Shown: in pieces, positions 7,039 through 16,733 of the stretch | How the letters are laid out: the number at the start of each line of letters is the position of its first letter | Numbering within the stretch: position 1 is the stretch's first letter | NCBI GenBank assembly: GCA_964503275.1 | Contig: CAZCZO010000004.1 | Span: forward strand, 62,001-126,000 | Length of the DNA: 64,000 bases | Reading direction: 5' to 3' | Source of the DNA: DASRAP01 sp964503275 | GTDB taxonomy: Bacteria; Gemmatimonadota; Gemmatimonadetes; Gemmatimonadales; Gemmatimonadaceae | Made by a program: the position numbers and the translations under genes | The notes under the pieces: model-generated | Database searches by the model: none | What the model saw: the letters and a program-made list of their open reading frames with translations, nothing else | What the model was told of the DNA's origin: nothing

Positions 7039-8511
7039 CTAGGGCGGCGGTTCGCGCAGGATCTCGTCGCCGATCGCCACCACGGCATCGATCAGCGCAT
7101 CGAAGTCCGCGTCGCTGCTCCGATGGTTGGTGTTCGCACAGCGGATGGCGTAGCCCCGCGGCAGGGTCGTCCCGCTCGGGAGGGCGATGCCGCGCTCCTG
7201 CACCCGGAGCAGGATCTCGCGGTTCACGTCGTCGAGGCGCGCGGGCGCGAGCGCGGGCGGCGCGTAGCGGAAGTTCATGACGTTCAGCGGCGCCGGCGCG
7301 AGCAGTTCGAGCGAGGGATGCGCGGCGATGCGTGCCACGGCCCGCTGCACCTGTTCGATGTTGCGCTCGATGTGCGCCGCCCAGGTGTCCACGCCGAACG
7401 CGCGCATCGACATCCACACCTTCAGGGCCTTGAAGGCCCGTGACAGCTCGACGCCGCGATCGGCGTGATAGAACCCCACATGGGCCGTGGCACCGCGGGT
7501 CTCGACGGCGAGGTACGGCGCGGTGACCGAGAAGGTCCCGCGTAGATCCCGGTCGTCGCGGACCAAGGCGACCGCGATGTCGAAGGGCAGATAGCCCCAC
7601 TTGTGCAGGTCGAAGGCCAGCGAGTCGGCGCGCGACATCCCGCGCACGACACCCGCGTGCGCGCGCGTCAGCGCGACCAGCGCCCCGAAGGCGCCGTCCA
7701 CATGGAACCAGAGCTGCTCACGCGCGCAGAGGTCGGCCAAGGCCTCGAGGTCGTCGGTCGCTCCGGTGTTGACGGTCCCGGCGGTGCCGACCACGCAGAT
7801 GGGACGGTGCCCCGCGGCCCGGTCGGCGCTGAGCATGGTCTGGAGCTCGCCCAGGTCGATGCGGAAGTCCGCGTCGACCGGCACACGACGGAAGGCCGCT
7901 GCGCCCAAGCCGAGCAGCTCGCAGGCCTTCTTGAGCCAGGAGTGCGTCTCGACGGATCCGTACACCAGCAGCCGCTGTGGTGCCGCGATGAGCCCGTCGT
8001 GGCGCACATCGATCCCGCTGCGCATGTGCCGCGCGACGGCGAGTCCGATGACGTTCGCCATCGTGCCGCCCGTCTGCAGGATGCCACCGGCGGTGTCGGG
8101 GAACCCCATCAGCTCGGCGAACCAGCGCGTCACCGTCTGCTCGACGAGGACCGGGGCTTGATCGAAGCCGCCGACGTTGGGGTTCAGCGACGATGCCAGA
8201 TAGTCCGCGAGCGCCGCGAACGGGGTCCCGTTGCCCCGCACCCATCCCCACGAGCGCGGATGCAGGTTGCCGCTCGGGTACGGGCGCACGAGACTCGCGT
8301 AGTCCGTGTAGGCCTGCTCGGGGCCGACGCCGGTGCGCGGCAACGTCTCGGTGAGCAGCGCCTCGCGCGTGGACACGGGGATCGGCTGCCACGGCGCGGT
8401 GTCCCTGATACCGCGGACGTGGTCGATGGTGTCGTCAACGACGCGATGGGCGAAGGCCCGGAAGGCCTCCCAGTCGTCGGGATCGAGCGGGGGAATGGGG
8501 TGGTCGGTCAC
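7039..8511 (-). CDS. Group II PLP-dependent amino-acid decarboxylase
   Basis: About 490 residues from GTG 8511; longer in-frame starts run into the divergent promoter region. It belongs to the aromatic-L-amino-acid decarboxylase / glutamate decarboxylase group. Visible sites are H190 (ring stacking) in SVETHSWLKKA, D272 in WFHVDGAFG and the PLP lysine K304 in AFDLHKWGYLPFD. It would release CO2 from an amino acid to give an amine; the substrate cannot be read from the sequence, though the N-terminal region (SLVRPYPSGNLHPRSWGW) is typical of aromatic decarboxylase relatives. It is convergent with the EVE gene and divergent from the next gene. Confidence 0.9.
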   Translation of the reverse strand: MTDHPIPPLDPDDWEAFRAFAHRVVDDTIDHVRGIRDTAPWQPIPVSTREALLTETLPRTGVGPEQAYTDYASLVRPYPSGNLHPRSWGWVRGNGTPFAALADYLASSLNPNVGGFDQAPVLVEQTVTRWFAELMGFPDTAGGILQTGGTMANVIGLAVARHMRSGIDVRHDGLIAAPQRLLVYGSVETHSWLKKACELLGLGAAAFRRVPVDADFRIDLGELQTMLSADRAAGHRPICVVGTAGTVNTGATDDLEALADLCAREQLWFHVDGAFGALVALTRAHAGVVRGMSRADSLAFDLHKWGYLPFDIAVALVRDDRDLRGTFSVTAPYLAVETRGATAHVGFYHADRGVELSRAFKALKVWMSMRAFGVDTWAAHIERNIEQVQRAVARIAAHPSLELLAPAPLNVMNFRYAPPALAPARLDDVNREILLRVQERGIALPSGTTLPRGYAIRCANTNHRSSDADFDALIDAVVAIGDEILREPPP

Positions 8512-8520
8512 CCGCGAAAG

Positions 8521-8549
8521 TTGTACTGATGGCGGGCGCGGTGCATACT
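8521..8549 (+). promoter_or_regulatory. Candidate sigma70 promoter for the 8595 gene
   Basis: TTGTAC (8521-8526), a 17-base spacer and CATACT (8544-8549) lie about 45 bases upstream of the exported-protein start. The boxes are good for such GC-rich DNA and lie in the short divergent gap. Not tested. Confidence 0.5.
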
Positions 8550-8594
8550 GGGGGGGCGCCCCATCCGTCGTCGTTCCCCGCGTCCCCTCTGCCC

Positions 8595-9728
8595 ATGTCC
8601 CTGCGCCTGCCTGCTCCGCTGACCCGCGCGCTGTCGCTGGCCCTTCTGCTGGGCGCGATGGCCGCGCCGGTCCGGGCTCAGCTGCCCACACAGCTCGCCG
8701 ATTCGACCTACTGGCGGCTCATCACCGAGTTCTCCGAGCCCGGCGGCTACTTCCGCTCCGAGAACTTCGTGTCGAACGAGACCGCGTGGCAGATGGTCAT
8801 CCCCGACCTGCTGGGTCGCTTCGCCCCGGGCGGCGCCTACATCGGCGTCGGACCGGAGCAGAACTTCACGTACATCGCGAACTTCGAGCCGGCGCTGGCG
8901 TTCATCGTCGATATCCGCCGCCAGAACCTCGTGCAGCACCTGATGTACAAGGCCATCGCCGAACTCTCGGCCGACCGTGCGGAGTTCATCTCGCGGCTGT
9001 TCGCGCGTCCGCGGCCGGCGGGCCTCACCCCCGAGATGTCCACGGCCGACCTGCTCGTGCAGTTCGCGCCGGTGCGTCCCGACTCGGCGCTGGTGCGTCA
9101 GACCTACGAGGCCATCGTCCGGCAGCTCACGGTGACGCGCGGGTTCCCGATCGCGGCCGAGGATCTCGCGTCGCTGGAGTACGTGCTCTACACCTTCTAC
9201 GGGGCGGGCCCGGCGGTGACCTACTCCACGAACCAGCGCGGCGGTGGCGGCTTGGGGATGTCGCGTGGCATGCCGAGCTTCTTCGAGCTCATGGTGCAGG
9301 ACGATGGGGCGGGGATGAACCGGGCCTTCCTGGGGAGCGAAGCGCTGTACCAGCGCTTCCGCGACTATCACCGGCGCAACGCGATCGTGCCGGTCACCGG
9401 GAACTTCGCCGGGCCCGATGCGCTGCGGCGGGTCGGGGAGTACGTGCGCGCCCACAACGCCGTCGTGAACGTGTTCTACGTCTCGAACGTGGAGCAGTAC
9501 CTGTTCCAGCAGGGCGACGAGTGGTTCCGCTTCTACACGACCGTCGGCACGCTGCCCACGGACAGCGCGAGCGTGTTCATCCGGTCGGCGACCAATCGCG
9601 GGTTCTCGAACGGGTATCGGAACGGCTCGCTGATGACGCAGTACTACGCCTCGATCGAGGAGACGGTGCGGCTGTTCCGACAGGGCGCCCTGCTGCGCTA
9701 CAACGACGTGATCATGATGTCTCGGTGA
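8595..9728 (+). CDS. Exported protein, possibly LIC_10091-like
   Basis: A 377-residue protein with a clean signal peptide (LALLLGAMAAPVRAQ). The mature N-terminal half holds a distinctive block: FVSNETAWQMVIPDLL, GGAYIGVGPEQNFTYIA, AFIVDIRRQNLVQHLMYKA and LSADRAEFISRLFARP. It resembles an uncharacterised family I associate with Leptospira LIC_10091, thought to have a methyltransferase-like fold; that name is recalled, not searched. The second half includes a glycine-rich loop (GGGGLGMSRGMPSF) and GNFAGPDALRRVGEYVRAH. Function unknown. The ATG at 8595 follows a credible promoter. Its stop overlaps the convergent neighbour by 17 bases. Confidence 0.7.
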   Translation: MSLRLPAPLTRALSLALLLGAMAAPVRAQLPTQLADSTYWRLITEFSEPGGYFRSENFVSNETAWQMVIPDLLGRFAPGGAYIGVGPEQNFTYIANFEPALAFIVDIRRQNLVQHLMYKAIAELSADRAEFISRLFARPRPAGLTPEMSTADLLVQFAPVRPDSALVRQTYEAIVRQLTVTRGFPIAAEDLASLEYVLYTFYGAGPAVTYSTNQRGGGGLGMSRGMPSFFELMVQDDGAGMNRAFLGSEALYQRFRDYHRRNAIVPVTGNFAGPDALRRVGEYVRAHNAVVNVFYVSNVEQYLFQQGDEWFRFYTTVGTLPTDSASVFIRSATNRGFSNGYRNGSLMTQYYASIEETVRLFRQGALLRYNDVIMMSR

Positions 9729-10464
9729 TGGGCGTCGCGACCCACCAGGTGATGTCCCAGGGATCGCGGATGACGCCCAAGCGATCGTCACCGCTGGCCG
9801 AGTCGGCGACGGGGCGGATGAGCGTCGCGCCGGCGGCGAGTGCGCGGGCGATCGTCGCGTCGCAGTCCGGCACGCGGCAGTAGAGACTGGTCGCGGAGGC
9901 GGCGACCTCGGGGGTCGCCTCCGCCATCATGATGCGGGCGCTGCCGATGCGCGATTCGGCATGGTGGATCGAGCCGTCAGGGCGGTGGACGCGTGCGACC
10001 TCGCGCCCGTCGAACACATCGTGGATGAACGCGATGAGTCCGGCGACATCGCGCGCGACGACGTACGGCTCGACGGTGGGGCGCACCGGCGGCGCGACGA
10101 AGGGGCGTGGGCCCGGGGGCTCCGGTTCGACCCATCCGGCGGAGTGCAGGGCCGCCTCGCGCGTGGGATGCGTGCGCCGGTGCGAGGCTTCCCACAGGCC
10201 ACCGACGAGCGTCCCGATGGCCAAGCCGAGGATGCCGCCGCAGATCGCCCCGATGACCGTGATGCCCGCGAACTTGGTCATGGCGCCGACGAAGTCGCCC
10301 GCCTCGAATCCGTCCGCGAGCACGCGCCACGCCGCCGCGCCGGTGACGAACCAGCCGATGATGAAGCAGGTGTAGGCGCTCGCGTCCTTGATCGTGGCGC
10401 GTCGGGAGGCGTAGTACTCTGACAGGGAGCGCTCCGGGAAGTGCGGGTTGGACCACCGAGCCAC
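9712..10464 (-). CDS. Membrane domain fused to a VOC/glyoxalase-like domain
   Basis: About 250 residues from GTG 10464; the frame is open to 10545, so the start is uncertain. The N-terminal third has two or three hydrophobic segments (CFIIGWFVTGAAAWRVLA and FAGITVIGAICGGILGLA with LVGG). The C-terminal half (about residue 130 onward) reads like a PhnB/VOC domain: AFIHDVFDGREVAR, GSARIMMAEA, YCRVPDCDATIARALAAGA and a terminal DPWDITWWVATP. VOC domains bind metal and small ligands or act as antibiotic-resistance and lyase folds; the activity here is unknown. Attachment to a membrane segment is unusual. Confidence 0.65.
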   Translation of the reverse strand: MARWSNPHFPERSLSEYYASRRATIKDASAYTCFIIGWFVTGAAAWRVLADGFEAGDFVGAMTKFAGITVIGAICGGILGLAIGTLVGGLWEASHRRTHPTREAALHSAGWVEPEPPGPRPFVAPPVRPTVEPYVVARDVAGLIAFIHDVFDGREVARVHRPDGSIHHAESRIGSARIMMAEATPEVAASATSLYCRVPDCDATIARALAAGATLIRPVADSASGDDRLGVIRDPWDITWWVATPITETS

Positions 10465-10506
10465 CGGCTGCCCGAACTTAGCACCGCGGCGCCCGCTCGG
10501 CGCACT

Positions 10507-10561
10507 GCGGAGCCTGCTTGGCGCCGCGGAGCCTGCTCGGTGCACCGCGGAGCCTGCTCGG
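10507..10561. repeat. Three imperfect tandem copies of a 15-bp unit
   Basis: GCGGAGCCTGCTTGG at 10507-10521 and GCGGAGCCTGCTCGG at 10526-10540 and 10547-10561 occur with spacings of 19 and 21 bases. They lie in the divergent gap before the DUF305 gene. They could be binding sites or slippage products. Confidence 0.85.
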
Positions 10562-10574
10562 TTAAATTTCAGGG

Positions 10575-11141
10575 ATGACGTCTCTGCGTGCGATCCTCCC
10601 AGTGGCGGTGGCGCTGGTCGCGTCGGTCGGTGCCAGCGGCCCGCTCCCGGCGCAGGCCGCGTCCGCGCACAGTGCGGCGGACACGCGGTTCATGCAGGAG
10701 ATGATCGGCCACCACGCGCAGGCGCTGGAGATGGCCGCGCTGGTCGAGGCCCGGACCACGTCGACGGCGATCCGGTTGCTGGCGGAGCGGATCCAGGTCT
10801 CCCAGACCGACGAGATCGCCTGGATGAAGGAGTGGCTGACCGACCGCGGCGAGCCGTTGCCGGACCCGCATGCCCACCACGGCGGCCACGCGACCATGCC
10901 CGGCATGCTGCGCCCCGCGCAGATGGAAGCGCTGCGGGCGGCCCGCGGCGAGGCGTTCGAGCGGCTGTTCCTCGAGGGCATGATCCAGCACCACGAGGGC
11001 GCCCTCGTCATGGTCGCCGAGTTGCTGCGCACGCCGAGCGCCGCGCAGGAGGCGGCGACGGCGCACTTCGTCGCAGAGGTCGACTCGGACCAACGCATGG
11101 AGATCGCGCGGATGCGCGCGATGTTGTCGAAGATCCCCTGA
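10575..11141 (+). CDS. Exported DUF305 protein (first copy)
   Basis: A 188-residue secreted protein with a signal peptide ending near residue 27 (SGPLPAQA) and two DUF305 half-repeats. Each carries the paired-histidine hallmark: FMQEMIGHHAQALEMA (about residue 40) and FLEGMIQHHEGALVMV (about 137). A histidine-rich link (HAHHGGHATMPGM) lies between them. The His and Met richness suggests metal, perhaps copper, binding, but no activity is established for the family. It lies 17 bases upstream of an LVIVD-repeat gene; the same gene pair recurs at 20347-22824. A possible -10 (TTAAAT) lies just before the start. Confidence 0.9.
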   Translation: MTSLRAILPVAVALVASVGASGPLPAQAASAHSAADTRFMQEMIGHHAQALEMAALVEARTTSTAIRLLAERIQVSQTDEIAWMKEWLTDRGEPLPDPHAHHGGHATMPGMLRPAQMEALRAARGEAFERLFLEGMIQHHEGALVMVAELLRTPSAAQEAATAHFVAEVDSDQRMEIARMRAMLSKIP

Positions 11142-11158
11142 CCACCCCCCACCTGAGC

Positions 11159-12907
11159 ATGATGCTTCGTACTTCGCTGCGGTCGTTGGCCGCCACGCTC
11201 GTCCTGTCCGCGTCGCTGGCCGAGGCGCAGGATCCCCGCGCGACGCTGGCCCCGGGCTATCTGGATGCCGGGAGCGCGATCCGGCACATGGAGCTGCTCT
11301 CGAACCGGCCGCGGCCCGACGGGTTCTTCAACCCGAGCAACATCGGCGACCTCGGCGCGGCGAACACCGACTTCGCGTTCCGCGGCAGCACCGTGTTCCT
11401 CGGGAACTTCTCGGGCTTCCAGATCTGGGACGCCAGCGACCCCAAGGCGCCGACGTTGATCACGGCGTTCCGCTGCCCCGGTGGGCAGGGGGATGTCTCG
11501 GTGCACGGCAACCTGCTGTTCATGTCCGTCGAGGCGGGGAACGGCCGCGTGGATTGCGGCGCGCAGGGTGTGACGGCGCCGTCGAGCCCGGAGCGCTTCA
11601 AGGGCGTGCGCATCTTCGACATCAGCGATCTCAAGGCCCCGAAGCAGGTCGCGGCGGTGCAGACCTGCCGCGGCTCGCACACGCACACGCTGGTGCCCAA
11701 GCCGGGCGATGCGGAGCGCATCTACGTGTACGTGCAGGGCACGTCGGGTGTCCGTCCGGAGACGGAGCTGGCCGGCTGCACCGGCGGCGACCCGTCCGAG
11801 AATCCGAACACGGCGCTGTTCCGCATCGAGATCATCGAGGTGCCGCTGGCGCGGCCGCAGGAGGCGCGCATCGTGAACGCGCCGCGCATCTTCGCCGACC
11901 GCGCGACCGGCAACATCGCGGGTCTGTGGATGGGGGGCGCGCACGGTGAGGGCACGCAGCGTACCTCGGTGACCAACCAGTGCCACGACATCACGGTGTA
12001 TCCCGAGATCGGGCTGGCCGCCGGTGCCTGCTCGGGGAACGGGATCCTGCTCGATATCCGCGACCCGGCCAACCCGACGCGCATCGACGAGGTCATCGAC
12101 GCCAACTTCGCGTACTGGCACTCGGCGACGTTCAGCAACGACGGCAAGACGGTGATCTTCACCGACGAGTGGGGCGGCGGGACGGCGGCACGCTGCCGCG
12201 ACACCGACCGGCCGGAGTGGGGCGCGAACGCGATCTTCGCGATCGGCGCCGACCGCAAGATGACCTTCAAGGGCTACTACAAGATCCCCGTGCCGCAGAC
12301 GGCGCAGGAGAACTGCGTGGCGCACAACGGGTCGCTGGTGCCGGTGCCGGGGCGCGACATCTTCGTGCAGGCCTGGTATCAGGGTGGCATCTCGGTCACG
12401 GACTTCACCGACCCCACCAAGGTCCAGGAGATCGCGTACTTCGATCGCGGCCCGATGGCGGCCGATCGCCTGTACACCGGCGGGTTCTGGTCGGCGTACT
12501 GGTACAATGGCCTGATCTACGGATCCGAGATCGGCCGGGGGCTCGACATCCTCGCGCTGACGCCGAGCGAGTTCCTGTCGGAGAATGAGCTGGCCGCGGC
12601 CAAGCTGGTGCAGGAGCAGACGGTGAACCCGCAGTTGCAGACGCGAATCGTGTGGCCGGCGCACCCGTCGGTGGCCAAGGCGTATGTCGATCAGCTCGCG
12701 CGCGGCACGTCGGTGCCGGCGGCGGATCTGGCGAACTTCCGCAATCTGCTGAACGGCGCGGAGCGCTTCAGCGGCACGCAGAAGCAGTCGGCCTACAACC
12801 AGCTCGCGGGGCAGGCGTCGTCCTGGGCGGGTCGGGCGACGGGCAAGGACGCGGAGCGCTTGACCGCGCTGGCCAGCACGTTGCGGGCGATCGGCGCGGC
12901 GCGCTGA
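11159..12907 (+). CDS. Secreted LVIVD-repeat propeller-like protein (first copy)
   Basis: A 582-residue exported protein (signal peptide to about residue 23). It has blades of the LVIVD type: FLGNFSGFQIWDASDPKAP, GVRIFDISDLKAPK, GILLDIRDPANPTRI and ISVTDFTDPTKV. Other features include TCRGSHTHT, QCHDITVYPEIGLAAGAC, ENCVAHNGS and several cysteines that could form disulfides in the periplasm. LVIVD proteins have no firm biochemical function. It follows a DUF305 gene by 17 bases, and a long hairpin at 12922-12954 ends the unit. Very similar to the product at 20347-22158 but without that copy's glycine-rich insertion. Confidence 0.88.
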   Translation: MMLRTSLRSLAATLVLSASLAEAQDPRATLAPGYLDAGSAIRHMELLSNRPRPDGFFNPSNIGDLGAANTDFAFRGSTVFLGNFSGFQIWDASDPKAPTLITAFRCPGGQGDVSVHGNLLFMSVEAGNGRVDCGAQGVTAPSSPERFKGVRIFDISDLKAPKQVAAVQTCRGSHTHTLVPKPGDAERIYVYVQGTSGVRPETELAGCTGGDPSENPNTALFRIEIIEVPLARPQEARIVNAPRIFADRATGNIAGLWMGGAHGEGTQRTSVTNQCHDITVYPEIGLAAGACSGNGILLDIRDPANPTRIDEVIDANFAYWHSATFSNDGKTVIFTDEWGGGTAARCRDTDRPEWGANAIFAIGADRKMTFKGYYKIPVPQTAQENCVAHNGSLVPVPGRDIFVQAWYQGGISVTDFTDPTKVQEIAYFDRGPMAADRLYTGGFWSAYWYNGLIYGSEIGRGLDILALTPSEFLSENELAAAKLVQEQTVNPQLQTRIVWPAHPSVAKAYVDQLARGTSVPAADLANFRNLLNGAERFSGTQKQSAYNQLAGQASSWAGRATGKDAERLTALASTLRAIGAAR

Positions 12908-12921
12908 TCGCGAACCGCGAC

Positions 12922-12954
12922 CCCGCCGGCCGAGCCTTTCGCTCGGTCGGCGGG
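12922..12954 (+). terminator. 14-bp hairpin after the first DUF305-LVIVD unit
   Basis: Bases 12922-12935 pair with 12941-12954 around a CTTTC loop, with one G-U pair in RNA. No T-tract follows, so it may be a Rho-assisted terminator or an mRNA-end stabiliser. Confidence 0.6.
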
Positions 12955-13064
12955 ACCACGGCCCTCAGGTCCAGGAGCACATGAGGGGCACCCGCAGCGC
13001 ACCCCTCGCGCTGGGAGGGCCCCGTGGGCGAACTTCAAGGCATCCCCGCTCCGGACCACACCTG

Positions 13065-14894
13065 ATGATGCTCGCCCGCTCGCTGCTGCTCACTGCCATC
13101 GTCGTCGCGCCCCTCGGCGCGCAGTCACCGACCGCCACGCCCGTGTTCGCGAACGGGATGGCCCAAGTCGTGCCGGCGTTCGCCGATTCCTCCACCTGGA
13201 TCCGCGAACAGCTCTGGGTCGAGACCAGCTTCGACACCGACGGTGACGGCAAGCCGGACCGCGTACACGTGACCGTGACGCGCCCGCGGCAGACGGCCGA
13301 AGGGCTCAAGGTGGCGGCGGTGTACGAGACCAGTCCGTATTTCGCGGGGACCGCGAACGGTCGGCAGATCCTGTGGGATGTGAAGCAGGAGGTCGGCGCG
13401 GTGCCGCCGCCGCGCACGCAGTTCCCTGAGGCGCCGTACCGCGAAGGACGCACGCGCATCAGCGAGTCGCACGTGCGCGACTGGGTGCCACGCGGCTTCG
13501 CGGTGGTCCATTCGGAGTCGCCGGGCACGGGCTACTCGCAGGGCTGCCCCACGGTGGGCGGGGCGAACGAGGCGTTGGCACCCAAGGCCGTGATCGATTG
13601 GATCAATGGCCGGGCCAAGGGCTACACCGCGCCGGTCGGCGGTAGGGAGGTCCGCGCGGATTGGGCGACCGGCAAGGTCGGCATGACGGGCACCTCGTAC
13701 AACGGGACACTGCCGTTGGCGGCCGCGACGACGGGCGTGGATGGGCTGGCAGCGATCATCCCTGTCGCGCCCAACACCTCGTACTACCACTACTACCGCT
13801 CGAACGGCCTGGTGCGGCACCCTGGGGGCTGGCTGGGCGAGGACATCGACTCGCTGTGGGATTTCATCGCCAGTGGTGATCCTGCGAAGCGTGCCTACTG
13901 CAAGGCGACGTATCGGCAGGGCGAACTGCTCGCCCATCATGACCGGCAGACCGGCGATTGGAACGCATTCTGGGCGGGGCGCGACTATGTGCGGCAGCTC
14001 GACTCGCTGAAGGCCGCCGTGCTGATGGCGCATGCGTTCAACGACTGGAACGTGATGCCAGAGCACTCGGCGCGCGTGGTCGAGGTGCTCAAGCGGCGCG
14101 GCATCCCGGTGCAGCAGTACTACCACCAGGGCGGGCATGGGGGGGCACCGCCGCTCGACATGATGAACAAGTGGTTCTCGCGCTACCTGTACGACGTGCC
14201 GAACGGGGTGGAGAACGACCCCAAGGCCTGGATCGTGCGCGAGGGCGTGGATCGTCTGCAGCCTACGGCGTACGCGGACTATCCGAACCCGGCGGCCGAG
14301 CCGGTGATCCTCGTGCCCACAGCCGGCGGGCGTACGGTGGGTGGCCTCATGTCGACCCCGGCTGGGCCGCAGCCTCGCGAGACGCTGGTAGACGATGTCG
14401 CCCTGAGTGGCGGCGAACTCGCGGCGCTCGCGGAGTCGCCGAACCGCCTGCTGTACGCCACGCCCGAGCTGCGCGAGCCGCTGCACCTCTCGGGCACCGC
14501 GAGCATCACGATCCGGGTGGCCTCGAGCAAGCCGGCCGCGAATCTCTCTGTGTGGTTGGTCGCGCTGCCGTGGACGCCGGGTCGCAATGCGGCGGCGACC
14601 GAAGCGGCGAACGTCATCACGCGGGGCTGGGCCGATCCGCAGAACGCCAGCTCGATCGAACGGGGAACTCCGCTGACCCCCGGGGAGTTCCGCCGGCTGT
14701 CGTTCACGTTGCAGCCCGATGACCAGATCATCCCGGCCGGGAAGCGCATCGCCCTGATGGTGATGTCGAGCGACAAGGAGTTCACGCTGTGGCCGCAGGC
14801 GGGCACGGAACTGACGATCGATCTCGACGCGACGTCGATCACCATCCCGGTCGTCGGGGGGGTGGAGGCGCTGCGGCGCGCGACCGCCCGGTAG
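13065..14894 (+). CDS. CocE/NonD-type X-prolyl dipeptidyl peptidase-like hydrolase, secreted
   Basis: A 609-residue exported serine hydrolase of the Xaa-Pro dipeptidyl-peptidase / CocE group (family S15). The signal peptide is residues 1-19. The alpha/beta-hydrolase core contains the nucleophile S211 in GMTGTSYNGTLP, probable acid D327 in HAFNDWNVMPEHS and H358 in YHQGGHGGAPP. The C-terminal beta-rich domain (LHLSGTASITIRVASSKPAA, WAD, and FTLQPDDQIIPAGKRIALM) is the jelly-roll found in this group. A DTDGDGKPDRVHV loop near residue 60 looks calcium-binding. It may release X-Pro dipeptides or cleave esters or amides. ATG 13065 is chosen for the signal peptide. Confidence 0.92.
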   Translation: MMLARSLLLTAIVVAPLGAQSPTATPVFANGMAQVVPAFADSSTWIREQLWVETSFDTDGDGKPDRVHVTVTRPRQTAEGLKVAAVYETSPYFAGTANGRQILWDVKQEVGAVPPPRTQFPEAPYREGRTRISESHVRDWVPRGFAVVHSESPGTGYSQGCPTVGGANEALAPKAVIDWINGRAKGYTAPVGGREVRADWATGKVGMTGTSYNGTLPLAAATTGVDGLAAIIPVAPNTSYYHYYRSNGLVRHPGGWLGEDIDSLWDFIASGDPAKRAYCKATYRQGELLAHHDRQTGDWNAFWAGRDYVRQLDSLKAAVLMAHAFNDWNVMPEHSARVVEVLKRRGIPVQQYYHQGGHGGAPPLDMMNKWFSRYLYDVPNGVENDPKAWIVREGVDRLQPTAYADYPNPAAEPVILVPTAGGRTVGGLMSTPAGPQPRETLVDDVALSGGELAALAESPNRLLYATPELREPLHLSGTASITIRVASSKPAANLSVWLVALPWTPGRNAAATEAANVITRGWADPQNASSIERGTPLTPGEFRRLSFTLQPDDQIIPAGKRIALMVMSSDKEFTLWPQAGTELTIDLDATSITIPVVGGVEALRRATAR

Positions 14895-14940
14895 TCGTCT
14901 TGCCTGTCCGCCATCCACCCTCCGCGACGCTGAGCCTGCG

Positions 14941-15344
<404 letters not shown>

Positions 15345-15345
<1 letters not shown>

Positions 15346-16646
15346 TGGCGGGCATCGACGCGGGCAACACGGCGTGGCTCCTGACCTCGGCGGCGCTGGT
15401 GCTCGTCATGTTCCCGGGGCTCGCGTTCTTCTACGGCGGGCTCAGTCGATCGCCGAGCGTGCTCAACACGCTCATGATGACCATCGCGGCGCTGGGGGTC
15501 GGGACCGTGTTGTGGGTGTTGGTCGGGTATTCGCTCGCATTCGCCCCCGGGTCCCCGTGGTTGGGAGGACTGGGGTTCGCCGGCTTCCAGCACGTTGCTG
15601 GCGCACCGAACGCGACCTATGTCGACGGGGTCCCGCATATCCTCTTCGCGGTCTTCCAGGGCCTGTTCGCCGCGATCACCATCGCGCTGATCTCGGGTGC
15701 GGTCGTGGAGCGCATGCGCTTCGTCGCGTTCCTCGCGTTCATCGCGCTCTGGTCCCTGCTGGTGTACGCGCCGTTGGCGCACTGGGTGTGGGGCGATGGC
15801 GGATGGATCCGCGAGACTGGTGCGCTGGATTTCGCCGGCGGGACCGTCGTGCACATCTCGGCGGGCGTGGCGGCGGTGGTCGCGGCCGTGATCCTGGGAC
15901 GCCGTCGCGACTTCGGCCGCACGGCGTTCGTCCCGCACAACGTGCCCTTCGTCGTGCTCGGTGCCGGACTGCTGTGGTTCGGCTGGTTCGGCTTCAACGG
16001 AGGCTCGGCGCTCGGGGCGAGTGACATCGCCGCCACTGCGTTCGCGACCACGCACGTCGCCGCAGCGGCCGGTGTGCTGGCATGGATCACGCTCGACTCG
16101 CTGTGGCACCGGCACGCCACGGCGGTCGGCGCGGCCACGGGTGCGGTCGCCGGGCTCGTGGGCATCACGCCGGCCGCTGGCTTCGTGACGCCGCTCGCCG
16201 CGCTCGGTATCGGTGCCTGCGGGTCGGCGGCGGCGTTCCTTGCGATCCGCGTGCGGTCGCGCTCCCGCATCGATGATGCGCTCGATGTCTTCGCCTGTCA
16301 CGGTGTGGCGGGTATCGTCGGGGCGGTGCTGACCGGGGTGTTCGCGTCGAAGACCGTGAATCCGGCCGGGGCCGATGGTCTGCTGGCCGGAGGGGGTGTC
16401 GGGCTCTTGGGCGTTCAGATCACCGCTGTCCTCGCGGCCATGGTGTACGCGGGTGCCGCGACCGGAGCGATCCTGCTGCTCCTCGGCCGACTGATGCCGC
16501 TGCGCGTCCCGCTCGCGATCGAGGTCGCGGGCATCGATCAGGCTGAGCACGGCGAGGAGGCGTACCAGAGCGGCGGGCTCGGCTCGCTCGGGTCGCTCGG
16601 CGCGCCGGTGATCCTGCCCGACGCGGGCGGCCGCGAGCGCCGCTGA
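15345..16646 (+). CDS. amt: Ammonium transporter, Amt family
   Basis: A 433-residue inner-membrane channel for ammonium with about eleven hydrophobic segments. Family signatures are FFYGGLSRSPSVLNTLMM, FAGGTVVHISAGVAA, GWFGFNGGSALGA and DDALDVFACHGVAGIVG, plus the C-terminal tail block AGIDQAEHGEEAY that contacts PII. No long signal peptide is seen. It is translated from TGATG coupled to the PII gene and followed by an 11-bp hairpin. PII is expected to plug the pore when nitrogen is sufficient. Confidence 0.96.
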
Positions 16647-16658
16647 CACCGCTCGCCC

Positions 16659-16683
16659 CGCGGGACGAACGATTCGTCCCGCG
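16659..16683 (+). terminator. Hairpin after amt
   Basis: An 11-bp perfect stem (16659-16669 with 16673-16683) closes a CGA loop. It lies 13 bases after the amt stop. No T-tract follows. Confidence 0.55.
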
Positions 16684-16733
16684 CGCGGCCTGCCGACGGT
16701 CCCGCAACAGACCGGGCATCGTATATTCGCGGC

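Noticed and set aside
10448..11158. Upstream extension of the first LVIVD frame
   Set aside because: It covers the DUF305 gene in another frame; the signal peptide fixes the start at 11159.
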